Shown piece after piece: positions 15,338 to 24,440 of a stretch of 57,069 nucleotides of DNA. Origin of the DNA: CAYJAY01 sp964368445 (GTDB taxonomy: Bacteria > Bacillota > Clostridia > Oscillospirales > Ruminococcaceae); NCBI GenBank assembly GCA_964368445.1, contig CAYJAY010000012.1:1-57069 (forward strand), in the 5' to 3' direction. Every line of letters starts with the position of its first letter. Position 1 is the first letter of the stretch. The notes under the pieces were generated by a model, which did no database searches, was not told where the DNA came from, and worked only from the letters and a program-made list of their open reading frames with translations. The position numbers were made by a program, and so were the translations under genes.

Positions 15338-18300
15338 CTAATGCACAATCCTGTTTGAGTTTCCTTTGTTTTGCGGTTGTTGTTGTGACTGTTGGCGATT
15401 AGGATTGGAATTTTGTGCGGTGTTTTGGTTTGTCTGTCTCGGTGGTTGACCATTATTTCCCGTCGGTCGCCCTTGCCCGTTGCCGGATTGTTTCGCTGTT
15501 GACGGTTTGCGTTGTTGCTGTTGAGGCGGTCTGTCTTGAGCGCTGCCACGAGACGTGCCGTTTTGCTTAGGCATTTGCATTGTTATGCTGCTTGTGTTTG
15601 ATTTTTGTTTTGGGGAACTATTTTTTTGCGAAGAACTTTGTTTGTCACCAAACATAGGAGGATAGCTCGCCTTTTGAACGGGTTCCCTCTTTTGAGATTG
15701 GAGTTGGTCGATGCGCTTGTTCATACTCTCGTTTTGAACATTAAGTTCATCAACCTGACGTTTGAGGTTAAGCGCGATTTGTTGGAAATTTTTCTTTTCA
15801 GTGTCTATACTTGCCGCAAACGATTTCAAGTTATTGTTTTCACTTTGCAACTTGTTAAGCGTCGAAAGAAGTCTTTCGTTGTCGCCTTGAAGTTTATTAA
15901 TCGTTGCAAGAAGGTTGCCTTTTTCGTTTGCAAGCCCCGTTGCCACCATTCTGTTGTCGTTAGCAATCTTTTGAGCGCTTCCCGCATTGTTTTTAAGGCT
16001 GTTAACCTCTGAAGCCATCTGTTCCAGTTGCTTTTTAAGCTTTTGGTTTTCAACGGTGACAGCGTTGATATACTCGGAAACCTTGGTTTGATATTCTTGC
16101 CAATCCTTTTCGCGACTGTCGAGATCATTTTTCTCTTTGAGGTTTTGTTCAATCTCGTCAAGCAACTTTTTGTTTTCTTCAAGTTGTTTTTCGCTTTGTT
16201 GGTTCAAAAGCTTTGTCTGCTCGGACAGTTGTTTGTTTGCTTCACCAAGATTATTGTTATCCTGTGTAAGCTTTTGAACTGTCTCGTTAAAGTTTTTGTT
16301 TTCAAGTAAAAGTTTTTGGTTAGCTTCGCCAAAGCTCTTGTTTTCTTGTGTAAGGGATTGATACGCCTCGCTGAGGCTTTTGCTTTCTTGTGAAAGCTTT
16401 TGATAAGCATCGTTTAAATTTTTACTTTCAACCGAAAGGACTTGGTAGGCGTCACCCAGATTTTTGTTCTCTTGCGAGAGTTTTTGGTTCTGCTCCCCTA
16501 CTATTACATTCTCTTGTGTAAGTGTTTGGTTAAGCTCGCCCAAATTCGCCAACTCTTGTGAAAGCCTTTGGTTTTGTTCAGAAACCGCGTCTTTCTCTTG
16601 CGAAAGTCTTTGGTTCTGTTCAGAAACCTCAACGTTCTCTTGCGAGAGTCTTTGGTTTTGTTCAGAAACCTCAGCGTTCTCTTGCGAGAGTCTTTGATTT
16701 TGTTCGACAATCTCTGCATTATCCTGCGAAAGTTTTTGGTTTGTCTCGTTTATCGCGATACTTTCTTGCGAAAGAGATTGATTTTGTTCTATTAGTTTTT
16801 GATTTTGCTCTTTTAAGATATCTTCTTGCGACTGGATTTCGTCAAAGCTTCTCTTAAGCTTTTCGTATCTGTCCGCTATTTCGGCAAGCTGTTTTTGCAG
16901 TTCGGTATTTTGCGCTTGTTTTGTTTCATCAATACTTACACACTGCTGTTGCAACTCGTTGACCTTTGCATAAAGACCATTTGCCTGTTCGACAAGTATG
17001 CTATATTCCTGTTGAAGTTTTTCCAAATTCAACTGAAGATTAGAACGTTCGCTTTGCAATGCAGATCGTTCGTTTTGTGCAATACTTAGTTCATTTTTAA
17101 GGTTGTTAAGTTCAGTTAAAAGTGTCTTTTTCTCGCTTTGCGACGAAGATATGCTTCTTTGCAACTCGGTTGTCGCTTCCACAAGTTTTTCATTTTCCGA
17201 CTTTAAATTATCATAACTTAATCTTATAGTTTCGCTTTCTCTTTTTGCTGTGTCCGCCGAAACTTGCAACTGCAAACTTTGTTGCATGATGTTATAGGAA
17301 TTCGACATAAGATCGTTGTTTTCACGTCTTATTGATTCGATGCTTCCTTTAAGATTTTCCGCTTCGGCTTTTGCAGTGTCAAGCGCGGTTCTAAGTGAAG
17401 AGTTTTCCTGGAACAACGTGCTCGATTTGTTTTCAAGCTGTACGCTTCTGCTTTGAAGCGTAACCGCTTGTGATTCATATTTTTTCACCAAGGCTTCCGC
17501 TTCATTATATGCTATTTTCAACTGTTGGTTTTCGTTATTTAACTGATTTGCTTGATTTGCAAGCACAGCTTTTTCATTTTCAAGCATAGCTTTGCTGTTT
17601 TCAAGTTCTGTTTTTTCGCTTTCAAGTATAGCTTTGCTATTTTCGAGTTCTGTTTTTTCGTTTTCAAGAATCGTTTTGCTGTTTTCGAGTTCTGCCTTTT
17701 CGCTTTCAAGCATAACTTTGCTGTTTTCAAGCCCAGCCTTTTCGCTCTCAAGTTCTGACTTTTTGCTCACAAGTTGCGTTTTTTCATTTTCAAGTTCAAA
17801 ACTTTTTCTTGCAAGTTCGGCATTTATCTCTTCAAGCTGCTTACTTTTAGCTTCAAGCTCGGCACTCTTACTGGCAAGTTCAAAGTTTTTATTTTCAAGC
17901 TCTAAGCTCTTGCTTTCATACTCGCCATTTTTATGCTGGAGTTGCTCGCTTTTGTTTTTTATTTCGATAAGTTGTGCTTCATATTTTTTAGCCAACATCT
18001 CGGCTGAACTTTTCGCTACCCGTAAAGACTCGTTTTCGTTGCTTAAAAACTGCGTTTGTTTTTCAAGCTGAACCGTTTTTTCGTTTAGTTCTTGCGAAAA
18101 TTTATCAAAACTTAAAGTTTTATTTTTCAAAGTCTCGTTTTCAAGTTTTAAAATTTTATAATTTTCTTCCAACGCATTAAGCGAAATTGATAAATCTTCG
18201 TTCTTTTTAACAGATTCAGCAAGTTTGTTTTGAATTTCAGATCCTTCTTGCTTAAGATGTTCGTTATCTGAAAACAAAGATTTTGCACTTTGTTCGGCTT

Positions 18301-19087
18301 TTTTTGAATTTGAAACCAGTTCATCATAACGATTTTTATAATCATCCAACTGTTGTTGCAACAACGCATTTTGCTGTTCAAGTTCAGGGTTTTGCGATTG
18401 AGCCTCGTTAAGTTGGGTTAACGCGTTGTTAAGCGAACTAATCTTGTTTTTAAGCTCGGAAGCCGCATAATCTTTTTGTTGGATAAGCGTTTGCATCTGG
18501 TTTATCTGGTTGTCGCGTTGTGACATTTGAGAATTAAGTTTGCGAAGGTTTGCAAGCGCCGAATCACGGTTGTTGCGTTCGATAGCAACAGCCTCTTGAA
18601 GCTTGTTAATCTCACGAATATAGTTCTCAATCTCGGCTTTGCTCGCTCCTTGCATACCGGCTGCTGCCGATTGTCGCGCCACATTAAGTTCACCCGTAAG
18701 GGCGTTAACTTTCTCTTGCAACATATTGATGGCTTGTTGGAATAGTTGCTCGCGCTCTTCAATCGCCGCAGGGTCAACTCCGGCATTTGCTTGGTCTGAC
18801 AAGTTATCATATCTGTTTTTAACGTCGCTCATCTCGGACAAAAGTTTTTTGTTCTTTTTTTCAAGATCCGAAATAATTTGATATAGTTTGCGTTCTTGCT
18901 CTGCGGCATCATGACAAAGATCGTCGATATACATCAAAACCGCTTCTTTATCAAAACCTAACATTGCTGTTTTAAACGCGTCCGCTCCGCCGTTTGTCGA
19001 GTTTGATAACAAGCTCCTTGTCGAAAACGTTCCCGTCTCGTATGTAGAATCTGAACTGTTGTCATATCTGTCCGGATTATAATCCAT
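15338..19087 (-). CDS. giant coiled-coil protein with DivIVA-like N-terminus and disordered tail
   Basis: A 1249-residue protein, unusually long. Residues about 25-75 (AFKTAMLGFDKEAVLMYIDDL and on) resemble the start of DivIVA, which uses this region to bind curved membrane. About 1050 residues of nearly unbroken coiled coil follow, rich in E, K, Q, N, L and S. Two blocks in it consist of 14-residue (double-heptad) repeats: about 444-505 (ENEKTELENSKA-type) and 776-990 (EQNQRLSQENAE-type). From about residue 1130 the tail is low-complexity Q/N/P/S/G. No membrane segment is seen. The start is fixed by AAAGGAGGTGG; an earlier ATG merely reads through that site. It follows ftsZ and udp on the same strand. 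A cytoskeletal or division scaffold is plausible but unproven. Confidence 0.85.
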   Translation of the reverse strand: MDYNPDRYDNSSDSTYETGTFSTRSLLSNSTNGGADAFKTAMLGFDKEAVLMYIDDLCHDAAEQERKLYQIISDLEKKNKKLLSEMSDVKNRYDNLSDQANAGVDPAAIEEREQLFQQAINMLQEKVNALTGELNVARQSAAAGMQGASKAEIENYIREINKLQEAVAIERNNRDSALANLRKLNSQMSQRDNQINQMQTLIQQKDYAASELKNKISSLNNALTQLNEAQSQNPELEQQNALLQQQLDDYKNRYDELVSNSKKAEQSAKSLFSDNEHLKQEGSEIQNKLAESVKKNEDLSISLNALEENYKILKLENETLKNKTLSFDKFSQELNEKTVQLEKQTQFLSNENESLRVAKSSAEMLAKKYEAQLIEIKNKSEQLQHKNGEYESKSLELENKNFELASKSAELEAKSKQLEEINAELARKSFELENEKTQLVSKKSELESEKAGLENSKVMLESEKAELENSKTILENEKTELENSKAILESEKTELENSKAMLENEKAVLANQANQLNNENQQLKIAYNEAEALVKKYESQAVTLQSRSVQLENKSSTLFQENSSLRTALDTAKAEAENLKGSIESIRRENNDLMSNSYNIMQQSLQLQVSADTAKRESETIRLSYDNLKSENEKLVEATTELQRSISSSQSEKKTLLTELNNLKNELSIAQNERSALQSERSNLQLNLEKLQQEYSILVEQANGLYAKVNELQQQCVSIDETKQAQNTELQKQLAEIADRYEKLKRSFDEIQSQEDILKEQNQKLIEQNQSLSQESIAINETNQKLSQDNAEIVEQNQRLSQENAEVSEQNQRLSQENVEVSEQNQRLSQEKDAVSEQNQRLSQELANLGELNQTLTQENVIVGEQNQKLSQENKNLGDAYQVLSVESKNLNDAYQKLSQESKSLSEAYQSLTQENKSFGEANQKLLLENKNFNETVQKLTQDNNNLGEANKQLSEQTKLLNQQSEKQLEENKKLLDEIEQNLKEKNDLDSREKDWQEYQTKVSEYINAVTVENQKLKKQLEQMASEVNSLKNNAGSAQKIANDNRMVATGLANEKGNLLATINKLQGDNERLLSTLNKLQSENNNLKSFAASIDTEKKNFQQIALNLKRQVDELNVQNESMNKRIDQLQSQKREPVQKASYPPMFGDKQSSSQKNSSPKQKSNTSSITMQMPKQNGTSRGSAQDRPPQQQQRKPSTAKQSGNGQGRPTGNNGQPPRQTNQNTAQNSNPNRQQSQQQPQNKGNSNRIVH
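16593..16718 (-). repeat. 42-bp tandem repeats inside the coiled-coil gene
   Basis: Three close copies of a 42-bp unit (14 codons, two heptads) are seen, with further decayed copies on both sides. The unit encodes EQNQRLSQEN-type heptads. In-frame repeat length changes would alter rod length without breaking the frame. Confidence 0.8.
17575..17755 (-). repeat. second block of 42-bp tandem repeats inside the coiled-coil gene
   Basis: About four imperfect copies of a 42-bp unit encode ENEKTELENSKA-type double heptads. The sequence differs from the other block, so this is a separate amplification. Confidence 0.75.
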
Positions 19088-19158
19088 GATGCCACCTCCT
19101 TTTTTATACATATATTATTTTAAACTTAAAATGTTAGCTTAAAGATGCTTTTTAAAAA

Positions 19159-19929
19159 CTACGCTTGTTTATCATTTAAAAGCAACCTTACCGCTTCAAT
19201 AGTTACAAGAATCGCTTTTTCGGTGTCGTGGTCCTCTTTGTTCCCAAGGCCTTGTTTCTCGCGTTCTTGGTTCCAAACACAATGCATAACCGCCCCGGCT
19301 TTTACCCCAAGTGTTGCCGAAACGACAAATAAAGCCGCCGACTCCATCTCAGAAGCTAGCGTGCCACCCTTTATCCAAGCGTTCCACTTATATAGTAAAT
19401 CGGGTTCTGTCGGCATTCTTTCGGGAGCATGTTGCCCATAAAACGAATCTTTGCACTGGACAATTCCAACATGGTGTTTATACCCCAAGTTTTGTGCTGC
19501 CTGTTTTAAAGCAGTTGTTATATCAAAATCTGATACGGCCGGAAATTCTATTGGCATATATTCTTTAGACGTACCCTCGAATCGTATCGAACCGTTAACC
19601 ACCACCACGTCACCCGCTTCAACTTTGGTGTTAATCCCTCCACACGTTCCAACTCGAATAAAGCTTTCAACACCAATCATCGCGAGTTCTTCAACGCAAA
19701 TAGCGGCAGATGGTCCGCCTATGCCGGTGCTCACGACCAAGACTTTTTGACCACAAATCTCGCCTAAATAGCTGTTGTATTCTCGATTAAACGCAAGTTG
19801 TCTTGCATTTTCAAGATGTTTTGCTATCTTCGGAACTCTTCCGGGGTCTCCCGGGATAATTGCTATCTTTGCGCCTTCGATGTCTTGAACCGAAAGGTCT
19901 ATATGATACATTTTTTCTTTTTCGTTCAT
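19159..19929 (-). CDS. udp: uridine phosphorylase family nucleoside phosphorylase
   Basis: A 256-residue nucleoside phosphorylase-I enzyme. IIPGDPGRV binds phosphate, with STGIGGPSAAI, RVGTCGGI and the nucleoside-contacting SEMESAALF (ribose-binding Glu-Met-Glu). Length and motifs fit uridine phosphorylase, which releases uracil and ribose-1-phosphate for pyrimidine salvage. A longer frame adds 11 residues upstream, but an AGAGAGGTG ribosome site precedes the ATG used here. It lies 44 bp after ftsZ on the same strand, an unusual place for a salvage gene, so co-transcription with division genes is likely. Confidence 0.9.
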   Translation of the reverse strand: MNEKEKMYHIDLSVQDIEGAKIAIIPGDPGRVPKIAKHLENARQLAFNREYNSYLGEICGQKVLVVSTGIGGPSAAICVEELAMIGVESFIRVGTCGGINTKVEAGDVVVVNGSIRFEGTSKEYMPIEFPAVSDFDITTALKQAAQNLGYKHHVGIVQCKDSFYGQHAPERMPTEPDLLYKWNAWIKGGTLASEMESAALFVVSATLGVKAGAVMHCVWNQEREKQGLGNKEDHDTEKAILVTIEAVRLLLNDKQA

Positions 19930-19973
19930 GGCTCTACACCTCTCTTTGCACATCTTTGCCACAGGTTGTTGTT

Positions 19974-21062
19974 TTATTCGTTTGGCAACTGCCTACTGTT
20001 AAGTATGTCCAAAATAGATTGGTAATCGTTGTCGTCGCTGTCGTCAAGTTCAAACGTTTCAAGCTTTTTTTCAGGGCTTTGGTCTGCGCTTGAGGAATAG
20101 AGCGGTCCCTGGTCAAACCCTGTTGCGATTACGGTTAACAGCAACTCATCTTTGAGCGATTCATCAAGAGCAATACCCCAGATGATGTTTGCGTCTTTGT
20201 CCGCCGCCTCAGTTATCATAGAAGCCGCATTTTCAACCGCTTGAAGGTCTACATCGGAAGAAGATGTTATGTTGATAATAACACCCCTTGCGCCATTGAT
20301 TGTGGTTTCAAGAAGCGGGCTAGATATTGCAGAAATCGCCGCAGCCTCTGCTTTGTCTCGTCCCGAACCTTTACCGATACCCATGTGTGCGTTGCCCGCA
20401 CCTTTCATGATAGAAAGCACGTCCGCAAAGTCAAGGTTGATGATTCCCGGAACGTTTACAAGGTCTGATATCGCTTGAACGCCCTGTCTCAAAACGTTGT
20501 CCGCCATCTCAAAGGCGTTTGTAAGCGTTAGTTTTTCGGCAGAGATATTTTTTAGACGTTCGTTAGGCACAACCACCAACGAGTCCACGTTACGTCTGAG
20601 TTCAGATATTCCGTTTTCAGCCGTCTCCATCTTTTTTTTGCCTTCAAAATGAAACGGTTTAGTTACAATACCAACCGTTAAAATACCCATATCTTTAGCA
20701 ATCTCGGCAATGACAGGCGCAGCACCAGTTCCTGTTCCACCACCCATTCCGGCGGTTACAAAAACCATGTCGGTTCCGTTCAGCGTCGCGGCTATCTCCT
20801 CTCGGCTTTCTTCAGCGGCACGCTTGCCCTTATCAGGGTCCCCACCGGCACCCTTTCCTTTTGTTAGCTTATCCCCAAGCTGTAGCTTGTAGTTAGCCTT
20901 GCTATATTTCAAAATTTGGCTGTCTGTGTTCATCGCAACAAACTCAACACCCTGCATCCCACATTCAATCATTCGATTAACGGCATTGCCACCGCCGCCA
21001 CCAACACCAATAACCTTAATGTTGGTTGCAAATGCAGATTCATTATCAAACGCGAAGTTCAA
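19974..21062 (-). CDS. ftsZ: cell division protein FtsZ
   Basis: A 362-residue tubulin-like GTPase that forms the Z-ring. GVGGGGGNAVNRM binds nucleotide, GGGTGTGAAPVIA is the tubulin signature, and NLDFADV in the T7 loop supplies the catalytic Asp. The reading frame begins with TTG, 7 bases after a GGGAGGG ribosome site, and no better ATG is near. The C-terminal tail is acidic (ELDDSDDNDYQ) and ends SILDILNSRQLPNE. The canonical D-I-P-x-F-L-R peptide that docks FtsA, SepF or ZipA is not recognisable. A promoter lies about 45 bp upstream, so the gene can be expressed apart from ftsQ. Confidence 0.97.
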   Translation of the reverse strand: MNFAFDNESAFATNIKVIGVGGGGGNAVNRMIECGMQGVEFVAMNTDSQILKYSKANYKLQLGDKLTKGKGAGGDPDKGKRAAEESREEIAATLNGTDMVFVTAGMGGGTGTGAAPVIAEIAKDMGILTVGIVTKPFHFEGKKKMETAENGISELRRNVDSLVVVPNERLKNISAEKLTLTNAFEMADNVLRQGVQAISDLVNVPGIINLDFADVLSIMKGAGNAHMGIGKGSGRDKAEAAAISAISSPLLETTINGARGVIINITSSSDVDLQAVENAASMITEAADKDANIIWGIALDESLKDELLLTVIATGFDQGPLYSSSADQSPEKKLETFELDDSDDNDYQSILDILNSRQLPNE

Positions 21063-21106
21063 AAAAAGCCCTCCCTACATAGAGATATCTATACCTTTAT
21101 TTATAT

Positions 21107-21135
21107 AAGATACCATATTTAAATGCAGTTTTCAA
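21107..21135 (-). promoter_or_regulatory. sigma-A type promoter for ftsZ
   Basis: On the minus strand, TTGAAA and TATCTT are 17 bp apart, in the 164-bp gap between ftsQ and ftsZ. Confidence 0.5.
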
Positions 21136-21226
21136 CATTTAGTTGAAAAACTATTAAAAAAAATTTCATTTTTTTGTGATATTAGCGTCAATCATTGTGA
21201 TTTACATCCAATTATGCAAAAACTGT

Positions 21227-22060
21227 CTATTGTTCCGGTTCGTCTTGTTCCTGTTGCTCTTCCGGTTCTTGTTGCGGTTCGGGGGTTGGTTCGACATAGA
21301 CTGTCTCGCTAAAAAACGCTCGTCCGGCTATCGAAATATCTAGACTTCCGGTTTTGCTAGCGTCGATGTTGTTTTGCAAAGTTTCAAGCGCAATGAGCAG
21401 TTTATATTCGGCATCTCCCGCCGTTCCGAGAAGTATACTTATTCTGTCTTGATAGTTTATCAAAATATTAAGTTTGTCCGATATATCTATCTCGGTTATT
21501 TCGCTCACAGCATTATTTTGATCTAATATGTCAAAAATGGTTACAAGATGCATAACCTTTTCAGGGTCTTGGTCAACCAACGTTTCGCCGATTACATATT
21601 CTGTCGGGTTAAGTCCCAAAACCACTATGTTTTCGTTTTGATCGTTCGAAACATCCGCAAGCACTTTCATTCTCTTGGAAACGGTTATAACTCCCTCATT
21701 CGTAACAACGTCTACGTTTTGTTTGGACTCGATAACCTCTATCTTTATTTGATTTGGAAACTGTTTTCTGACTGCTGCTTGTTCTATGTATGAAAGTTTT
21801 GAATAGATATCTTTCTCGGAATTATCAGACGATATGAACAAAAGATTGTCGCCTTTTTCAATCCCAGACGCCGCAATTATCTCTTGTTTGGTATAGACGT
21901 CGTTACCAATAACGGATATCGTCGCGGTTTGGCAGATAAACAAAGCACAAACAAACAGCCCTCCGACAAAACAGACAAACCAAAACAGTTTAACCTTTGC
22001 GGACAATCTTCTTTTTCTCTTTCTTTGGTTGTAATCGTTTCTTTGTTGTATAGAAATCAC
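21227..22060 (-). CDS. ftsQ: cell division protein FtsQ/DivIB
   Basis: A 277-residue bitopic division protein. It has a basic cytoplasmic N-terminus (RKRKRRLSAKVK), one membrane helix at about residues 27-48, then a POTRA domain starting ISVIGNDVYTKQEIIAASGI, the beta domain, and an acidic Pro/Gln/Glu-rich tail (EPQQEPEEQQEQ). With FtsL and the FtsB-like partner it connects the septal synthase FtsW-PBP to the Z-ring. The start codon is GTG after AAGGGAAT. It follows murG by 9 bp, the usual place in Firmicutes. Confidence 0.88.
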   Translation of the reverse strand: MISIQQRNDYNQRKRKRRLSAKVKLFWFVCFVGGLFVCALFICQTATISVIGNDVYTKQEIIAASGIEKGDNLLFISSDNSEKDIYSKLSYIEQAAVRKQFPNQIKIEVIESKQNVDVVTNEGVITVSKRMKVLADVSNDQNENIVVLGLNPTEYVIGETLVDQDPEKVMHLVTIFDILDQNNAVSEITEIDISDKLNILINYQDRISILLGTAGDAEYKLLIALETLQNNIDASKTGSLDISIAGRAFFSETVYVEPTPEPQQEPEEQQEQDEPEQ

Positions 22061-22069
22061 ATTCCCTTT

Positions 22070-23191
22070 TTATTTAGTCTCAATCAACTTTACAATTTCG
22101 TTATAGATTCTTTTTGAACTGTCGGTCTTCGCCCTACTCCTTGCGTTTATACCCATGTTTATAAGTTTTTGTTTATCACTTGCAAGTTTAAAAATCTGTT
22201 GTGAAACATCCTCAAAGTCGATTTCTTTTTCTTGATATAAAATTGCGGCATCGTCGTTTTTAAGTGCCAAAGCGTTGTAGTATTGATGGTTTTCCGCTAC
22301 GTTCGGAGACGGAATTAAAACAGACGCTCTTCCCGACGCTTCAAGTTCACTTATCGTAAGCGCCCCCGCCCGACAAATCACAAGATCGGCCGCCGCAAGA
22401 CATTCGGGCATGTTGTCTATATAATCGACTATCTTGATGTTTTTCGAGTTTATGTCCACGCCATATTGCTCTGTACTTTGGGCAAATGAGGTTTTGTCGT
22501 AACCTCCCGTTGCGTGGATATGAAAAATGTTTTTGCTGTTTTGATGTTTTGACATCAGACAAGCCGACAGTCGGTTAATAGTTCGAGCGCCCAAAGAGCC
22601 ACCAAAAGAAACAATACAAACCCTGTCTTTAACGTTCCATTGTTTTCTTAAAACCTCTCTGTTTGCGGTAAAAAACTCTAGCCTTATCGGGTTTCCCGTA
22701 ACTACGGTTTTTTGTTCAAGCCCCAAAGCAGAACTACCCTCGTTTGACGCCGCAAAAATAATATCAACATTTTTGGATAAAAGTTTTGTGGTTATCCCGG
22801 GAATTGCGTTTTGTTCTTGTATCGCTGTCGGTATCTTCATCTTGGCAGCTTTTCGCAAAACCGGCCCGCTGACATATCCGCCACAACCTATTACTACGTC
22901 CGGTTTAAACTGTTTATAAAATTCTCCTATCTTTTTTTCGGATAGTATAACACATTTAATCGAATTTATATTAAACAGTATATTTTCTAAAGATACCTTT
23001 CGCATAAACCCGTGCATCTCTATCGGAAACAGTCTGTATCCGGCTTTTTGCACAAGGTCTTTTTCCATTCCGTCCTCGCGCCCAACAAAAACTATCTCGG
23101 AATCTGGTTGGTTTTTTTTAATCTCTCCGGCTATTGCAAGCGCCGGGTTTATGTGTCCGGCTGTTCCGCCGGCGGCTATGACAACTTTCAT
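22070..23191 (-). CDS. murG: UDP-GlcNAc:lipid I N-acetylglucosaminyltransferase MurG
   Basis: A 373-residue GT-B enzyme that converts lipid I to lipid II on the inner membrane face. GGTAGHINPALAIA is the acceptor and diphosphate loop, GCGGYVSGPVL and QEQNAIPG are N-domain motifs, and SFGGSLGARTIN and CRAGALTISELEASGRASVLIPSP form the UDP-GlcNAc site. Length is normal. It lies between ftsW and ftsQ, 12 bp after ftsW. Confidence 0.97.
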   Translation of the reverse strand: MKVVIAAGGTAGHINPALAIAGEIKKNQPDSEIVFVGREDGMEKDLVQKAGYRLFPIEMHGFMRKVSLENILFNINSIKCVILSEKKIGEFYKQFKPDVVIGCGGYVSGPVLRKAAKMKIPTAIQEQNAIPGITTKLLSKNVDIIFAASNEGSSALGLEQKTVVTGNPIRLEFFTANREVLRKQWNVKDRVCIVSFGGSLGARTINRLSACLMSKHQNSKNIFHIHATGGYDKTSFAQSTEQYGVDINSKNIKIVDYIDNMPECLAAADLVICRAGALTISELEASGRASVLIPSPNVAENHQYYNALALKNDDAAILYQEKEIDFEDVSQQIFKLASDKQKLINMGINARSRAKTDSSKRIYNEIVKLIETK

Positions 23192-23203
23192 ATGTTATTC
23201 CAT

Positions 23204-24427
23204 TCACCTAAAATTAGTCTCGGACGCCCGCGAAATCGAAAGCAAAACCCCAACTTCAAGAAGTAGTATGACAAGCGACGTTCCCCCTTGACTGAAAAAC
23301 GGAAGGCTTATCCCTGTATTTGGAACGGTGTTTGAAACAACCGCTATATTAAAAATGGTTTGAATTCCCACCTGTGCCGTAATTCCAAGCGCGACTAGTG
23401 CTCCAAATTTATCCCGTGCTTTTAACGCTATCGAAAAACCTCTGAAAATAAAAAGCATAAACAAAACTATAACAAAAACTGCGCCAACAAACCCCAGTTC
23501 TTCACACGTTATCGCAAATATAAAGTCGTTTTGGGGTTCCGGGACATATAGATGTTTTTGACGAGAGTTTCCAAGCCCCAAACCAAAAACTCCACCCGAA
23601 CCTATTGCAATGAGCGACTGAACCGTTTGATATCCATATTCGTGGTTAAACGGGTCAAGCCAAAGACCTATTCGGTCTTGTGCTCTCGCTATGATAGGAT
23701 TGGTTGACGTGCTCGATTGTTCGTAAACCAAATCACCATCGACAATCGCCGTTTCGCTTTGCGAGCCGTCTATCATGTTCATCGCAAACAAAACAAGCAA
23801 AACAAGCCCCAAGACAATTAAACCGCTGACAATAAACCACCTAAGTTTTGATCCTCCGGCAAACATCATTACAAACGCTATCGAGATAATAATTATTGAA
23901 CCCGAAAGGTGGGTTTGGTTTAAAGTTACCGCCAAAAACAAGCCTACGAAAAAAAGCGGTTGAAAAAAACCGTATTTTATTTTTTTCATTCTGTCGGGGT
24001 ATCTTGCAACCAAAGAAGCTATCAAAACAATTGTGGCAAACTTTGCAACTTCAGACGGTTGGAACGTGAAACCTCCAAAAATTATCCACCTTCTTGCTCC
24101 GTTTATCTCGGGCATAAAAAGCGTTATTATAAGCATTATAAGCGAGATAAAATAGATAATCCAGTTGGATTTTTGAATTATCCCATAGTCTACCCTCGAC
24201 ACTATAAACATGCCTATTAATCCAATAATGGCATACACTAGTTGTGAGCTTATATAATGATACGCGTTATCTTGATAATAAATGGCGTTTGCATAGCTTG
24301 CGGAAAACATCATAATAAGACCGAAAACCACAAGAATTAACGTCACGATAAGCAACGGCATATCTACGCTACCCCTTGCGATAAAATTATTTATTAATCC
24401 TTTTCGTCTGATTGAAGTTCTTTCCAA
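23204..24427 (-). CDS. ftsW: FtsW/SpoVE peptidoglycan polymerase
   Basis: A 407-residue SEDS-family protein with about ten membrane helices. MPEINGARRWI, FTFQPSEVAKF, FNHEYGYQTVQSLIAIGSGG, GNSRQKHLYVPEPQNDFIFA and the catalytic-side TCEELG are all family motifs. The late SLPFFSQGGTS has Gln where many relatives have Tyr (SYGG). SEDS proteins polymerise lipid II into glycan with a class B PBP, encoded upstream in this operon. The likely start is TTG after AGGGTGATAA. Only one SEDS gene is present here, so it cannot be assigned to vegetative division (FtsW) or sporulation (SpoVE). Confidence 0.93.
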   Translation of the reverse strand: MERTSIRRKGLINNFIARGSVDMPLLIVTLILVVFGLIMMFSASYANAIYYQDNAYHYISSQLVYAIIGLIGMFIVSRVDYGIIQKSNWIIYFISLIMLIITLFMPEINGARRWIIFGGFTFQPSEVAKFATIVLIASLVARYPDRMKKIKYGFFQPLFFVGLFLAVTLNQTHLSGSIIIISIAFVMMFAGGSKLRWFIVSGLIVLGLVLLVLFAMNMIDGSQSETAIVDGDLVYEQSSTSTNPIIARAQDRIGLWLDPFNHEYGYQTVQSLIAIGSGGVFGLGLGNSRQKHLYVPEPQNDFIFAITCEELGFVGAVFVIVLFMLFIFRGFSIALKARDKFGALVALGITAQVGIQTIFNIAVVSNTVPNTGISLPFFSQGGTSLVILLLEVGVLLSISRASETNFR

Positions 24428-24440
24428 ATTATCACCCTAT

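Noticed and set aside
17592..18071. 159-codon plus-strand ORF of FSSSVFSLSS-type repeats
   Set aside because: It is the antisense reading of the coiled-coil repeat block, an expected artefact of repeated AAG/GAA-rich codons.
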